Positions 25,201-37,000 of a DNA stretch of 64,000 bases are shown in pieces (within the stretch, counting starts at the first letter, position 1; each line of letters begins with the position of its first letter). A program made the translations under genes and the position numbers. The notes below the pieces were generated by a model that was not told the origin of the DNA, did no database searches, and worked only from the letters and a program-made list of their open reading frames with translations. Source of the DNA: Vitis vinifera (Eukaryota; Streptophyta; Magnoliopsida; Vitales; Vitaceae); assembly GCF_030704535.1 (NCBI RefSeq), contig NC_081815.1, forward strand, positions 19,490,001 to 19,554,000, written 5' to 3'.

Positions 25201-27329
25201 ATGTAACATTTTCTTTGTGATGTTTTTAGCATTAATTTCACTTTTGTTTAATAGGTAGGAATGGGAAGTGCATTAGACACCTTCTGCGGTCAGTCATTTG
25301 GAGCAAAACAATATCATATGCTTGGTGTACACAAGCAAAGAGCTATGGTTGTGCTTCTATTGGTTAGCATTCCTGTTGCTTTTATTTGGAACAATACAGG
25401 CCATATTCTTGCATCATTGGGACAAGATTCAGAAATATCAGCTGAAGCCGGACTTTATGCTCACTTTATGATACCTAGCATTTTCGCTTTTGCGCTTCTA
25501 CAATGTCATATTAGATTCTTACAAGCTCAAAACAATGTAGTTCCCATGATGATAACCACAGGATTTACAACTCTACTCCACACCCTCACTTGTTGGATGT
25601 TGGTTTTCAAATCAGGTCTGGGAAACAAAGGGGCTGCCCTTGCAAATGCCATCTCTTATTGGATTAATGTCCTCTTGTTAGCAATTTATGTCAGGATCTC
25701 CCCTTCCTGCAAGAAAACATGGACGGGTTTTTCAAAGGAGGCATTGCATGATGTGCTAAAGTTTCTCAAATTAGCTATTCCTTCAGCTATAATGCTATGG
25801 TAATATCTTTGGGTGACCTTTCACTTCAATAGCACATTTGTTGTGTGTATTAGAAATATTCGTAGATATCATGTAGTTTTATTTGTCTGGTGTCTTGGAA
25901 CAGCTTGGAAATATGGTCATTCGAAATGATGGTATTGTTGTCTGGTCTGCTTCCCAATCCAAAGCTAGAGACATCAGTTCTATCAATCAGGTACCATATC
26001 CCATGCTTATGCACTTGAAATAAGCATAAACCTTTAATAGCCTTTGAGAATTCCTTAAAGATTACTAAAACTAGTTACATATTACTAATGGATTATGTGC
26101 ATTTCATCACAGCCTTAACACATATACAGTACTTTATATGATACCCCTTGGACTTAGTGGCGCAACAAGGTACTTTTCAGTAATTAGTTTAATGGTTGTA
26201 GCTCCTGAAAATCAACATGTCTCTTGAATCATTCTTCTTTCCATTTTTCTTTTTAGTACAAGAGTTTCAAACGAATTAGGGGCTGGACGACCACAAGCAG
26301 CACTTTTAGCCGTGTATGTTGCATTATTCATGGTCGCCATAGAAGGCATTTTGGTAGCCACAGCCCTGATCTTAGGACGTAACTTCTGGGGCTATTCTTA
26401 CAGTAGTGAAGAAAAAGTAGTGAACTATGTTGGAGAGATGATGTTCTTGCTTGCAGGATCCCACTTTATAGATAGCATTCAATCAGTGCTTTCAGGTATG
26501 TGCCAATTTGCAATACGTACTTATAATCTTTAATTTGATTCTTCATGACAACTGAAATTTCTATAATAATTTGTTTATACTAAACCTATATCCATGAAAA
26601 GATGAAAATTAATCAAAAATATATATAGCCCAGTGTTAGATAGAGAAATTATCTTCCTAAAGTATAGTCCTACGCTGTCTGCATGAAATATGATCTGAAT
26701 TCACAAACATATATTGGTAGTTCCCACTTTTTGGCTCTAGGCATTTATTTCTTACTAAAGTTGTTATCAGTAAGTAATGATAGCACACTTACCCTATCAT
26801 CTAAAGAAAGGTTAATCAACACTTTAATCAATTGAGCGACTCTAATAATATTTTCCAGGCGTGGTTAGAGGAAGTGGCAAGCAAAAGATTGGGGCTTTGG
26901 TTAACCTAGGAGCCTACTATCTTGCTGGAATTCCATCTGGTGCATTATTAGCTTTCGTCTATCATATTGGAGGAAAGGTAACTCTTACTCTATTTTTAAT
27001 CTTTCTCCCCACTTCTCATATTTCGTTCTAGTTTATATGCTCCAAGAAAAAGAAAAATTAACCCATTTGTATATCTACTTGGTTCACAGGGACTCTGGAC
27101 AGGAATTATAGTTTCACTCTTCATGCAGGCATTATTTCTTGCAATCATAATTCTTTGCACTAATTGGGAGAAAGAAGTATGGTTATTTCATCGATATTTG
27201 TGTATGTATGAGAATTTTCTTGTTGAATTCACTAATGCTCTATTTCATCTCTTTCTTTTGTAGGCAAAGAAGGCTACTGATAGAGTGTATGACTCAATGG
27301 TCCCTGTGAATGCAATATCATCGAGTTGA
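19267..27329 (+). CDS. MATE-2: intact MATE/DTX transporter, 489 aa, eight exons
   Basis: Predicted proton-coupled efflux carrier of the plant DTX/ALF5 group. Exons: 19267-19536, 25255-25799, 25904-25990, 26113-26169, 26257-26495, 26859-26977, 27090-27176 and 27264-27329 (TGA). Together they make 1,470 bp, or 489 residues, a usual length for the family. Every intron has GT-AG ends. Exon 1 encodes an acidic N-terminus (MDGEDQKPS) and the first helices ([20 protein letters not shown]). Exon 2 has the [18 protein letters not shown] hallmark and exon 5 RVSNELGAG. The chosen ATG at 19267 matches the ATG of all paralogs. Intron 1 is 5.7 kb because it carries a copia remnant antisense to the gene. 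From exon 2 to the stop it is colinear with MATE-1 without a single length change. Substrate and membrane are not determined. Confidence 0.88.
20690..25022 (-). mobile_element. Degenerate Ty1-copia remnant in intron 1 of MATE-2
   Basis: Antisense to the host gene and broken by many stops. Reading on the minus strand: leader (25022-24290), gag (about 24260-23770), protease (near 23200), integrase fragments (22620-22100), and the first part of reverse transcriptase (21500-21180, with the [12 protein letters not shown] type stretch). The YVDD half of reverse transcriptase and the RNase H are missing. No LTR pair was found. MATE-5 intron 1 lacks it, which bounds the insertion to about 20690-25150. 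It is shared with MATE-1 and MATE-4. Confidence 0.8.
21873..21904. repeat. (GTTT)n microsatellite
   Basis: About eight GTTT units inside the intron-1 copia remnant. The matching place in the other arm (near 36450-36490) has only a short, impure AC-rich version, so this repeat expanded in the left arm. Confidence 0.85.
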
Positions 27330-28747
27330 CATTGAAGTAATATTTCTTTCTAACTAGATCTATAAAAATTATGCTCAATCTTGTTTGATAATTTATAATA
27401 ATAAAGGTAATTTATGACTATAAAATAATTTGCTTTGAACATGTAAGCCCTACCAGTTTGGAATAGCTCATGGTTGTTCTGTCTAGTGTTCTGGGATTGT
27501 TCATTTCCACTAATGTAATCTTATAGGGTTAATTTTGATCAAGCAATACATTAATACTTAAAACCAAGGGTGTATTGTAGTCCTCATACTACAATAGGAA
27601 TATTGAAATGACCTCATTTTTGCATCTGTTGGCTACATTGTCTTGTACCATACACCCAATTTCCATTAATCCTATCTAAACCTACTTGTTCTTGGAACTA
27701 AGTGACTTAAACATACAATCCGCTGGAGACAGCTAGAGTCCCAAGCCATAGCAGATCTCCCAGCTGATTTCACTGTAGTAATAGAAGGAACATCCAGAGA
27801 TCGCATACCTATGGTGTTGAGGTGAAGGATGGAGAGGCAAAGGCCAACGGACACTATTGATAGATGGGTCCTCTATCAGGGTTGGGGGTGAGTAGATCAT
27901 AGGTTACTTATTTCTGAAAATGCTTTATTGAATATGTTCTTGAAGGCTTGTAATAAACTAAAGACAAATAAATATCAACACTGTCAGTATAGTGCATTGC
28001 TTCCATTAAAGCTAAAAATTATGTTTTAATTTGGCTTTTCAAATTATTTTGTAACAACTTGAAACACAGTTGGTAACAAGGCATTTTGAAAAGAAGAGAA
28101 TATATTATGATTTAGTAATAGTCCAAGAATCTAGTGACAAAGTGATAAACCCCAACTAATATTAAAAGGTGAAGGATCGTATATATTACATTTCTTACAA
28201 GGACCCACTAGTTCTATCTTCTTTCACTTCACTGGCAGAATCTCTACTTATTCCCCAACAAAGTGTGGTGGCCTTAGGATTAATTTATTTTTCGATTAAT
28301 TTATTTTTCCATCATCCAAAATGGGGTTCTCTTGTAAAGCTAAAGAATCAAATTTTGTTTGGAGAATAATGTCCCTTTTTTCCTATGGGTATTTTAACCA
28401 AACAAAACTATGATATAATGGAAAAATAAATAAATAAATATTAATTTTTTCCTCTTTTTTCTTTATAATCATAAATTTAAAATAAAATGAGTATTGAGAT
28501 TATCATAAAATTACCTCATTAATTTTGTTTTCCGACACTATTACAAATATATTAATAAAGTATTAAATTCTGATTCTATATTTTTTTTTTCAATTTCTTT
28601 TCTCAAAAACTTTAGTAAATATCTCACCTTACAATGATTGAGAACCTTATTTTAAATTTTAATTAGTGGAAAAATAGTTGGAACCCACTGGACGCGCTTG
28701 GTCTATAAATATTGGACTATATGTAGATGTGTCTATGAAAAAAAAAA
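27330..28747 (+). repeat. MATE-2 3' flank, shared with MATE-1 and MATE-4
   Basis: No gene is seen. This is the 3' UTR and flank. Up to 27842 it is also mirrored in the right palindrome arm, and up to about 28692 it is a direct copy of 3172-4548. After that it continues into the 5' flank of the orphan exon 1, showing the original head-to-tail spacing of MATE genes. Confidence 0.7.
28703..28711 (+). promoter_or_regulatory. TATA box of the orphan MATE exon 1
   Basis: CTATAAATA, followed by ATTGGACTATATG, a block conserved upstream of all MATE exon 1 copies. It lies about 170 bp before the ATG once the inserted transposon is discounted. Confidence 0.5.
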
Positions 28748-28756
28748 AATTAGAAA

Positions 28757-29385
28757 GGGAGAATTATCTTTTGGGGGTAGATGGGCCTCCAAATTAATAA
28801 AAGATCCATATAACTCTTCAAATTGAATTGAAGGATATGAAATAGTAACGGACAAATATACCCTTTAAGAACACATATAAAATATTTTATAAAATTAAGT
28901 TAAATAATTTTTCTTCAATAATTTTTTTTTTCAAAAATACGAAATTAAATAAAAGTAGTTTTCAAAAATATTAAATTAAATAATTTTTTTTTCAAAAATA
29001 TTAAATTAATTTTTTTTTCAAAAATATTAAATTAAATTAAAGTATTTAAAAAATATTAAATTAAATATTTTTTAATATTAAATTAAATAAATTTATTTTT
29101 AAAAAATATTAAATTAAATAAAAGTATTTTAAAAAATATTAAATTACATAAAAGTATTTTTTAAAAATATTAAATTAAATCAAAAATATTAAATGAAATA
29201 AAAGTATTTTTCAAAAATATTAATTTTTTTTCTCAAAATCAACAAGGGCATTTTTGGAAATACTGAAGAATGATATCCTTCAACTCAATTTCCATACTTT
29301 CATTGGGTCTTGGACTCAATTTAAAGAGTTACATGGACCTTTTGTTAATTTAGGGGTCCATCTACCTCCAAAACATAATTCTCCC
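28757..29385. mobile_element. Mutator-like non-autonomous element (MITE), TSD AATTAGAAA
   Basis: 629 bp, very AT-rich, with long imperfect terminal inverted repeats starting GGGAGAATTAT and similar over roughly 60 bp. It is flanked by a perfect 9-bp direct duplication (28748-28756 and 29386-29394). The empty site is visible at 19141-19160 before MATE-2. A 9-bp duplication and long inverted ends are typical of Mutator-like elements. The interior has no coding sequence, only repeats of the type AAATATTAAATTAAAT. Confidence 0.88.
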
Positions 29386-29511
29386 AATTAGAAAATAAAG
29401 ATACTTCAAGTTCAAGGTGAAGGGTACTTTTATAATAACATCTTCAGCTTTGTCGGCTGAGATTTGTGATTTGTATCCCGAGCGGCGTGAACAGTAACCA
29501 GCCCTATCTCC

Positions 29512-29781
29512 ATGGATGGAGAAGACAAGAAACCAAGTCTGGAATCACCATTGATTTCTCAAGAAGCTGTGTTTCACTCCAGGAATGGAGCAAAAAGAGA
29601 GGAGATCTTGGGTGAAGTGAAGAAACAGTTGAAAATAGCAGGGCCTTTGATGTTAGTCAATGTTCTACTATATAGCTTACAGGTGATTTCAGTAATGTTT
29701 GTGGGTCATCTGGGAGAGCTAGCTCTCTCTGGTGCTTGCATGGCCACTTCCTTTGCTTCAGTCACTGGCTTCAGCTTGATG
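29512..29781 (+). pseudogene. Orphan MATE exon 1 (no downstream exons)
   Basis: An intact copy of MATE exon 1: ATG at 29512, 90 open codons ending at a good GTAAGT donor, differing from MATE-2 exon 1 at only a few residues. After about 320 bp of intron-like sequence the copy stops at a hAT-like element, and beyond that lies the 3' flank of MATE-4 in the opposite direction. No exon 2 follows on the plus strand within reach. It is best read as the front end of a MATE gene cut off by the rearrangement that made the palindrome. With its TATA box it could still be transcribed. Confidence 0.85.
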
Positions 29782-30109
29782 GTAAGTAACATGGGTTCTT
29801 CCTTTTTTATTCATTTTCTCACACATTACCCACATTTGATTTAGCTCCTTTTGGGTTGTACCCTTTCAAATATATGTTCTATCTGTTATTTGTTATACTG
29901 AGTTCTTCATTGGATTGATGACATAGATCAGAAAATATTTATCTAAACTTAGAGGTTACTATAATATTGTTGGGAATCCATCCTACCTTTGTTTCCACAG
30001 CTTATCTCATAGAATGACAACAGTGTCCCTTCAACCTTCTTGATTCAAGGCTCTTGGCTCTTGACCCACTCTAGGCCCACTCTACATTGGACAAAGCAGT
30101 GGTAGTATT

Positions 30110-30517
30110 TAGGAATGGCAATGGGCGAATTTTTTCGGGTACCTGTCCTACCCCGCCCCGTTCCTAATGGGACGGGTATGAGATTTTTTTTTTAAACCCA
30201 GGGCGGGTTTGAGTATTGCCCCGATTATATATAAAATTAAATTTAATTTAAATTTTAAAATTAATTTAATTTAAAATTTAATTTTACTATTTTTAATATA
30301 TAGATAATAATTTAAAAAATTTAATAAAATAAGTTATTAAAAATATAATAATTTTATTATTTATAAAATATATTTATTTTAATGTAATTAAAAATTTTAA
30401 AAGTAATTTAAAAAAAAAAAAATGCTAAACGGGATGGGGATGGGAATTGTTTTTAATAAACGGGGCGGGGTTGGGATGGGGGCGACCCGTCCCGAACCCA
30501 CTCTGTTGCCATTCCTA
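30110..30517. mobile_element. hAT-like non-autonomous element at the palindrome centre
   Basis: 408 bp with perfect 12-bp terminal inverted repeats (TAGGAATGGCAA / TTGCCATTCCTA) and GC-rich subterminal GGGCGGG-type blocks around an AT-rich core. These ends are common in short plant hAT elements. No 8-bp target duplication is seen: the flanks read GTAGTATT and CCATTGCC. The right end abuts the inner end of the right arm directly. Confidence 0.8.
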
Positions 30518-31061
30518 CCATTGCCTCTCCATCCTTCACCTCAACACCATAGGTATGCGATCCCTGGATGTTCTTTCTATTACTTCAGTGAAATCAGCTG
30601 GGAGATCTGCTATGGCTTGGGACTCTAGCTGTCTCCAGCGGATTGTGTACATGTTTAAGTCACTTAGTTCCAAGCTTTGAACAAGTAGGTTTAGATAGGA
30701 TTAATGGAAATTGGGTGTATGGTACAAGACAATGTAGTCATACAGATAGTAATGAGAACCAACAGATGCAAAAATGAGGTCATTTCAATATTCCTATTGT
30801 AGTATGAAGACTACAATACACCCTTGGTTTTAAGTATTAATGTATTGCTTGATCAAAATTAACCTTATAAGATTACATTAGTGGAAATGAACAATCCCAG
30901 AACACTAGACAGAACAACCATGAGCTATTCCAAACTGGTAGGGCTTACATGTTCAAAGCAAATTATTTTATAGCTATAAATTACCTTTATTATTATAAAT
31001 TATCAAACCAGATTGAGCATAATTTTTATAGATCTAGTTAGAAAGAAATATTACTTCAATG

Positions 31062-34000
31062 TCAACTCGATGATATTGCATTCACAGGGACCATTGAGTC
31101 ATACACTCTATCAGTAGCCTTCTTTGCCTACAAAAGAAAGAGATGAAATAGAGCATTAGTGAATTCAACAAGAAAATTCTCATACATACACAAACATCGA
31201 TGAAATAACCATACTTCTTTCTCCCAATCGGTGCAAAGAATTATGATTGCAAGAAATAATGCCTGCAGGAAGAGTGAAACTATAATTCCTGTCCAGAATC
31301 CCTGTGAACCAAGTAGATATACAAATGGGTTAATTTTTCTTTTTCTTGGAGCATATAAACTAGAACGAAATATGAGAAGTGGGGAGAAAGATTAAAAATA
31401 GAGTAAGAGTTACCTTTCCTCCAATATGATAGACGAAAGCTAATAATGCACCAGATGGAATTCCAGCTAGATAATAAGCTCCTAGGTTAACCAAAGCCCC
31501 AATTTTTTGCTTGCCACTTCCTCTGACCATGCCTGGCAAATATTATTAGAGTCGTTCAATTGATTAAAGTGTTGATTAACCTTCCTTTAGATGATAGGGT
31601 AAGTGTGCTGTCACTACTTATTGATAACAACTTTAGTAAGAAATAAATGCCTAGAGCCAAAAAGTGGGAACTACCAATATATGTTTGTGAATTCAGATCA
31701 TATTTCATGCAGACAGCGTAGGACTATACTTTAGGAAGATAATTTCTCTATCTAACACTGGGCTATATATATTTTTGATTAATTTTCATCTTTTCATGGA
31801 TATAGGTTTAGTATAAACAAATTAGTATAGAAATTTCAGTTGTCATGAATAATCAAATTAAAGATTATAAGTACATATTGCAAATTGGCACATACCTGAA
31901 AGCACTGATTGAATGCCATCTATAAAGTGGGATCCTGCAAGCAAGAACATCATTTCTCCAACATAGTTCACTACTTTTTCTTCACTACTGTAAGAATAGC
32001 CCCAGAAGTTACGTCCTAAGATCAGGGCTGTGGCTACCAAAATGCCTTCTATGGCGACCATGAATAATGCAACATACACGGCTAAAAGTGCTGCTTGTGT
32101 TCGTCCAGCCCCTAATTCGTTTGAAACTCTTATACTAAAAAGAAAAATGGAAAGAAGAATGATTCAAGATACATGTTGATTTTCAGGAGCTACAACCATT
32201 AAACTAATGACTGAAAAGTACCTTGTTGCGCCACTAATTCCAAGGAATATCATATAAAGTATTGCATATATGTTAAGGCTGTGATGAAATACACATAATC
32301 CGTTAGTAATATGTAACTAGTTTTAGTAATCTTTAAGGACTCAAAGGTTATTAAAGGTTTATGCTTATTTCAAGTGCATAAGCATGGGATATGGTACCTG
32401 ATTGATAGAACTGATGTCTCAAGCTTTGGATTAGGAAGCAGACCAGATAACAATACCATCATTTCGACTGACCAGACTTGCAAGCTGTTCCAAGACACCA
32501 GACAAATAAAACTACATGATATCTACGAATATTTCTAATACACACAAAAAATGTGCTATTGAAGTAAAAGGTCACCCAAAGATATTACCATTGCATTATA
32601 GCTGAAGGAATAGCTAATTTGAGAAACTTTAGCACATCATGCAATGCCTCCTTTGAAAAACCCGTCCATGTTTTCTTGCAGGAAGGGGAGATCCTGACAT
32701 AAATCGCTAACAAGAGGACATTAATCCAATAAGAGATGGCATTTGCAAGGGCAGCCCCTTTGTTTCCCAACCCTGATTTGAAAACCAACATCCAACAAGT
32801 GAGGGTGTGGAGTAGAGTTGTGAATCCTGTGGTTATCATCATGGGAACTACATTGTTTTGAGCTTGTAAGAATCTAATATGACATTGTAGAAGCGCAAAA
32901 GCGAAAATGCTAGGTATCATAAAGTGAGCATAAAGTCCGGCTTCAGCTGATATTTCTGGATCTTGTCCCAATGATGCAAGAATATGGCCTGTATTGTTCC
33001 AAATAAAAGCAACAGGAATGCTAACCAATAGAAGCACAACCATGGCTCTTTGCTTGTGTACACCAAGCATATGATATTGTTTTGCTCCAAATGACTGACC
33101 ACAGAAGGTGTCTAATGCACTTCCCATTCCTACCTATTAAACAAAAGTGAAATTAACGCTAAAAACATCATAAAGAAAATGTTACATAATGTGTCACTCA
33201 TATAAAAATTAGTTTTTTGTGTTTTTATTTTGTGTGAATATTATTCATCCATGTAGAGAGATTTAATTGATTAAATTTGTTAAAAATGTGGATTGCAATC
33301 TTCAAGTAAATTAGTAGTAGGAAATAAATAAATACAAAAGGAGACCAAGTTTCAGCTGAGTCTTCCATTTTAAATATCCTTGTTATCTTCAATTTCTATC
33401 CCACGTTTTTGGTTGAAATAACAACCAACAAAAGTTAAATAAAAGCTAGTCATTTTATGTTTCTAACTCTTTCTCTAACTCTCTAAATTGTTTTATTGTT
33501 GGATAGCTTTGTATTTGCAGTTTCTCTCCCAAACTCATACTTTCTTTTTCACTCTCTCTCTCTCTCTTTTAAGTATTCTTCTTATCTCTTGTCTCTAGTA
33601 CTGGCATGCTCCTTGTTCATGGAATCTTGACAAACACATATTATAGCAAAGAGGAGGAATTCTAAGGTTTCTCTTCTTCTTTAAAGACTCGAATCCGTAG
33701 CAATGAGTCTAGGGTTTGGTGGAGGAGAGAAGATATAAGTACAAAAGGATTTTTGTAAGGATATAAATTATGAAGTAGGTGGGGCTGTCTCTGTTGCCTT
33801 TTCCTTTCAATGCTTCAACCTAAGTATATAGAGAAAGAGAAACAAAAGAAGGCAGAGTTGTTATGGTTTAAGAAGATCATGTAGAATTAAAGTTGTGATC
33901 AATGAGCTCAACAACCTAGTTGTTATTTGAGAAGAATAACAAGGAACCTTCACCCTTGAAGCAGAAGATCAAGGATTTTTAGCGTAAATCAGTGGTTGCC

Positions 34001-37000
34001 GCAAGTAACAAAAGTATAAGTTCTCAACTTTCTTTTATTCCATCATTTATAGGGGAAAATTATGATTTTTGGTGTGTGCAAATGAAAACATTATTTATGT
34101 TTTAAGATGTTTGTGATTTTTTTTATAAAAAAAATAGCTTTGAGTCAACCTAAAAATGCAACAACACTAACTCCAAATGAAAATAAATAAATGCATTAGT
34201 TAAAATTGTTGAGAAAAATGGATTCAAAAACACTCAAGGAAGTATTGACAAAACTACTTCTCAAGAATTATGAGAGCTTCAAAAGTCAAAGAAGTATGGG
34301 ACACCCATCAATAGGAGTTCCAAAGAGATGGAAGAGTAATCAGTAATGCTCCAAACTCTATGAAAAGAGCTAGAAAATATGAACATGAGGGAAAATGAAA
34401 CTTTAAATAAGTCCTCTTTCAAATTCATGGTGTTAGTAAATTAGATGAAGTCATATTGTGAAAAAAAAATTAATGATAGAAGAATTATTGAGAAAATTTT
34501 AATTAGCCTACTTGATAAAATTGACCCAATTATGACTATGGTTGAAGAAATAAAAAAAAAAAAAAAAAACCTCGTTTAGCTAAGCTTACATGAGCCATTT
34601 TTTAGGTCCTTGAAAACTTATGAGTAGGGACTATTGAGGCCTTTTGAAAAATCGATTGAAAGTGCGATCTAGTGCAAGTTGAGCATTAACTCAAGAAATG
34701 TTGAAAACAAACCCACAAGTAATGAAAATAAAAGTGATTCACCTAGGGTTGGTAGAAATGGATGAGAAAGAGAGGAAGAGAAAGAAATGGAAGAGGTAAA
34801 GAAAGATTCGATAGTGGAAGTTCCTAAAATGTAATATTTGCAATCTAGGATAGGTAGAAATGGAAGAGGAAGTGGTAGAGGAAGAAATGGAAGAGGTAGA
34901 CAAATATTCAACGGTCAAAGAAAATTCACTAATTTCGACAATTCACTAACACATTCCAAAAATGTAATATTTGCAAAAATAAAAAAATAGTCATGTTGAA
35001 AATGATTGTTTGTTTAAAGGGAAGCCCCAATTCTCTATTATAAATAAAATTTGGGTATGTTAAGAAAAGATTGTTGACTTCCAACAATCAACAAGCAAAT
35101 TGTGTTGAAGAAAAAAAAGATAAAGAAAATATGTTTTATACTTGTCAAAAAGATATTAAGAAGAGAAATAATATGTGGTTCATTGATAGTGGTTACATAA
35201 ACCACATGTTTGATAATAAAGATATTTTTCTTGACATAGATAGAACCATTAAATCACAAGTCAAAATGGGTAAAAGGCGATTTGGTGCATGTCAAGGGAA
35301 AAGACACATTTAGTATTCAAACTAAAATAGTAACCAAGTACATTTGAAATCTTCTACTTGTTTCAGCTTTGGAGCAAAATTTGTTTTGTGTGGACTAGCT
35401 AGTAGAGCATGGATACAAACTTCACTTTGAAGACAATGAGTGTACCATCTATGATAAGGGGCAAAGAAGAAGTGTAGTGACAAAGATAAAAATGGATAAA
35501 AAAAATAGCAATGTTCTAATTGTCTTCAAATATGCTTAAAATGTAGCTTTCAGAGTAGAAGATGTTAAGGAAGGTTGGTTTTGCATATAAGATTTGGGTA
35601 CTTTGAACTTCAATATAAGTTTAAAGTTTCTTTGCAAAAAGAAGATGGTATAAGGATTGCTCAACACCATTGAAGGAAAGAATAAAGTATGTGAAGGTTG
35701 TGTTCTTGGATAGCATCATAGTAATTATTTCCCAAGGAAGTTGCATGAAGAGCAAAGGAATTGGATCTAATTCACGTTGATGATTGTGTTCTTATGTGTA
35801 CAACTTCTCAAGGTAACAACAAATATTTTATACTATTTATTGATGATTTTACAACATTGACTTTGGTGTTCTTAATGAAGAAAAAGTATTTAAATGTTCA
35901 TTTTCTTAACAAAATTCAATAGTTTTGTTGAAAAACAAAAGGGTTGTTATGTAAAAACCTTGAGAAGTGACAAAGGAAAAGAATGTACTTTATGCCAATT
36001 TGAGAAGTTTCATCAAGATGAAGGGGTTGAGATGTAACAGATTGCTGCATATATTCCTCAACAAAATAAAGTAGTTGAAAAGAAAAAAGTCAACTATTAT
36101 GAAAATGGCTAAAGCAATGCTACATGAGAAAGGGTTACCTAAAATCCTCCAAGATGAAGTTATTAACATTATTGCATGCTTATTAAATAGATGCTCAATA
36201 GAAGCATTGTTAAATTGAACTCCAATAACAGGGTGGAAGAAAACCATCTAGGAGACACTTAAGAGTGTTTGGTTGTATATGTTATTCACAAGTACCAAAA
36301 GAAAAGAGGAGTAAATTGGATGAAGTAAGTGAAAAATGTATTTGCATATGTTATAGGATGTAAAACCTAAAAACAAACAATTTGATAAGTAGAGATATCA
36401 TTTTTTATGAAAAAGTTGTTTGGAATTAGGAGAAGGCAAAGTTTAAAAAAGAAAAAAAAAAACAAACAAACGAATAAAAAAACAAAACAAATTTCTTTGA
36501 CAAAGTCCAACCAAACAAATTTCTTTGACAAAGTCCAACCAATGCCCCATCGAAAATGATAATAGTGGAAGCTCAATTTTATCACCTCAAAACTCCCTAA
36601 GATCAGTTCCACTGCCCCCTTCACTGGGTCTCCAACTTCATGCTCTTCATCACTATCCTCAACTCCAAGAAAAATAAGGAGTTTGAGTGACATTTATAAG
36701 GGATGCAATTTTTGCATTACTAAACCTCAAAGCTTTGAAAAAGGCAATAGAAGATGAAGATTGAAGGAAGCAATGGAACAAACAATTGATATCATTGAGG
36801 AAAATGCATTCTGGCAGCTGGTCATGAAAGGAAAAGGAAAAGGAAAAGAGATGATTGTGGTGAAGTGGATCTATAGGGTGAAAAACCATTTTGATAGTAG
36901 GGTTTGAATATTTGCAGCAAGGTTGGTTGCAATTCCATGAAACTTTTGCTCAAGTTGTTTGCCTTGACACTACTAAAGCTATCATTGTTGTGGCTCCTAA

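Larger units (their letters stand above)
5653..27842 (+). repeat. Left arm of large inverted duplication
   Basis: This arm holds MATE-psi followed by MATE-2. Its reverse complement matches 30520-42742 (MATE-4 and MATE-5) in the same order, including introns, the shared intron-1 copia remnant and intergenic DNA such as 18440-18700 versus 40000-40220. The outer limit was set where similarity starts (5653 against 42742) and the inner limit at the junction with a hAT-like element (27842 against 30520). The left arm is longer mainly because of a 1.3-kb copia and an 8.95-kb gypsy insertion. With those removed the arms are both about 12 kb. Confidence 0.85.

Noticed and set aside
30422-30680. Small open frames at 30.4-30.7 kb
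   Set aside because: They cross the junction between the hAT-like element and the MATE-4 3' flank.
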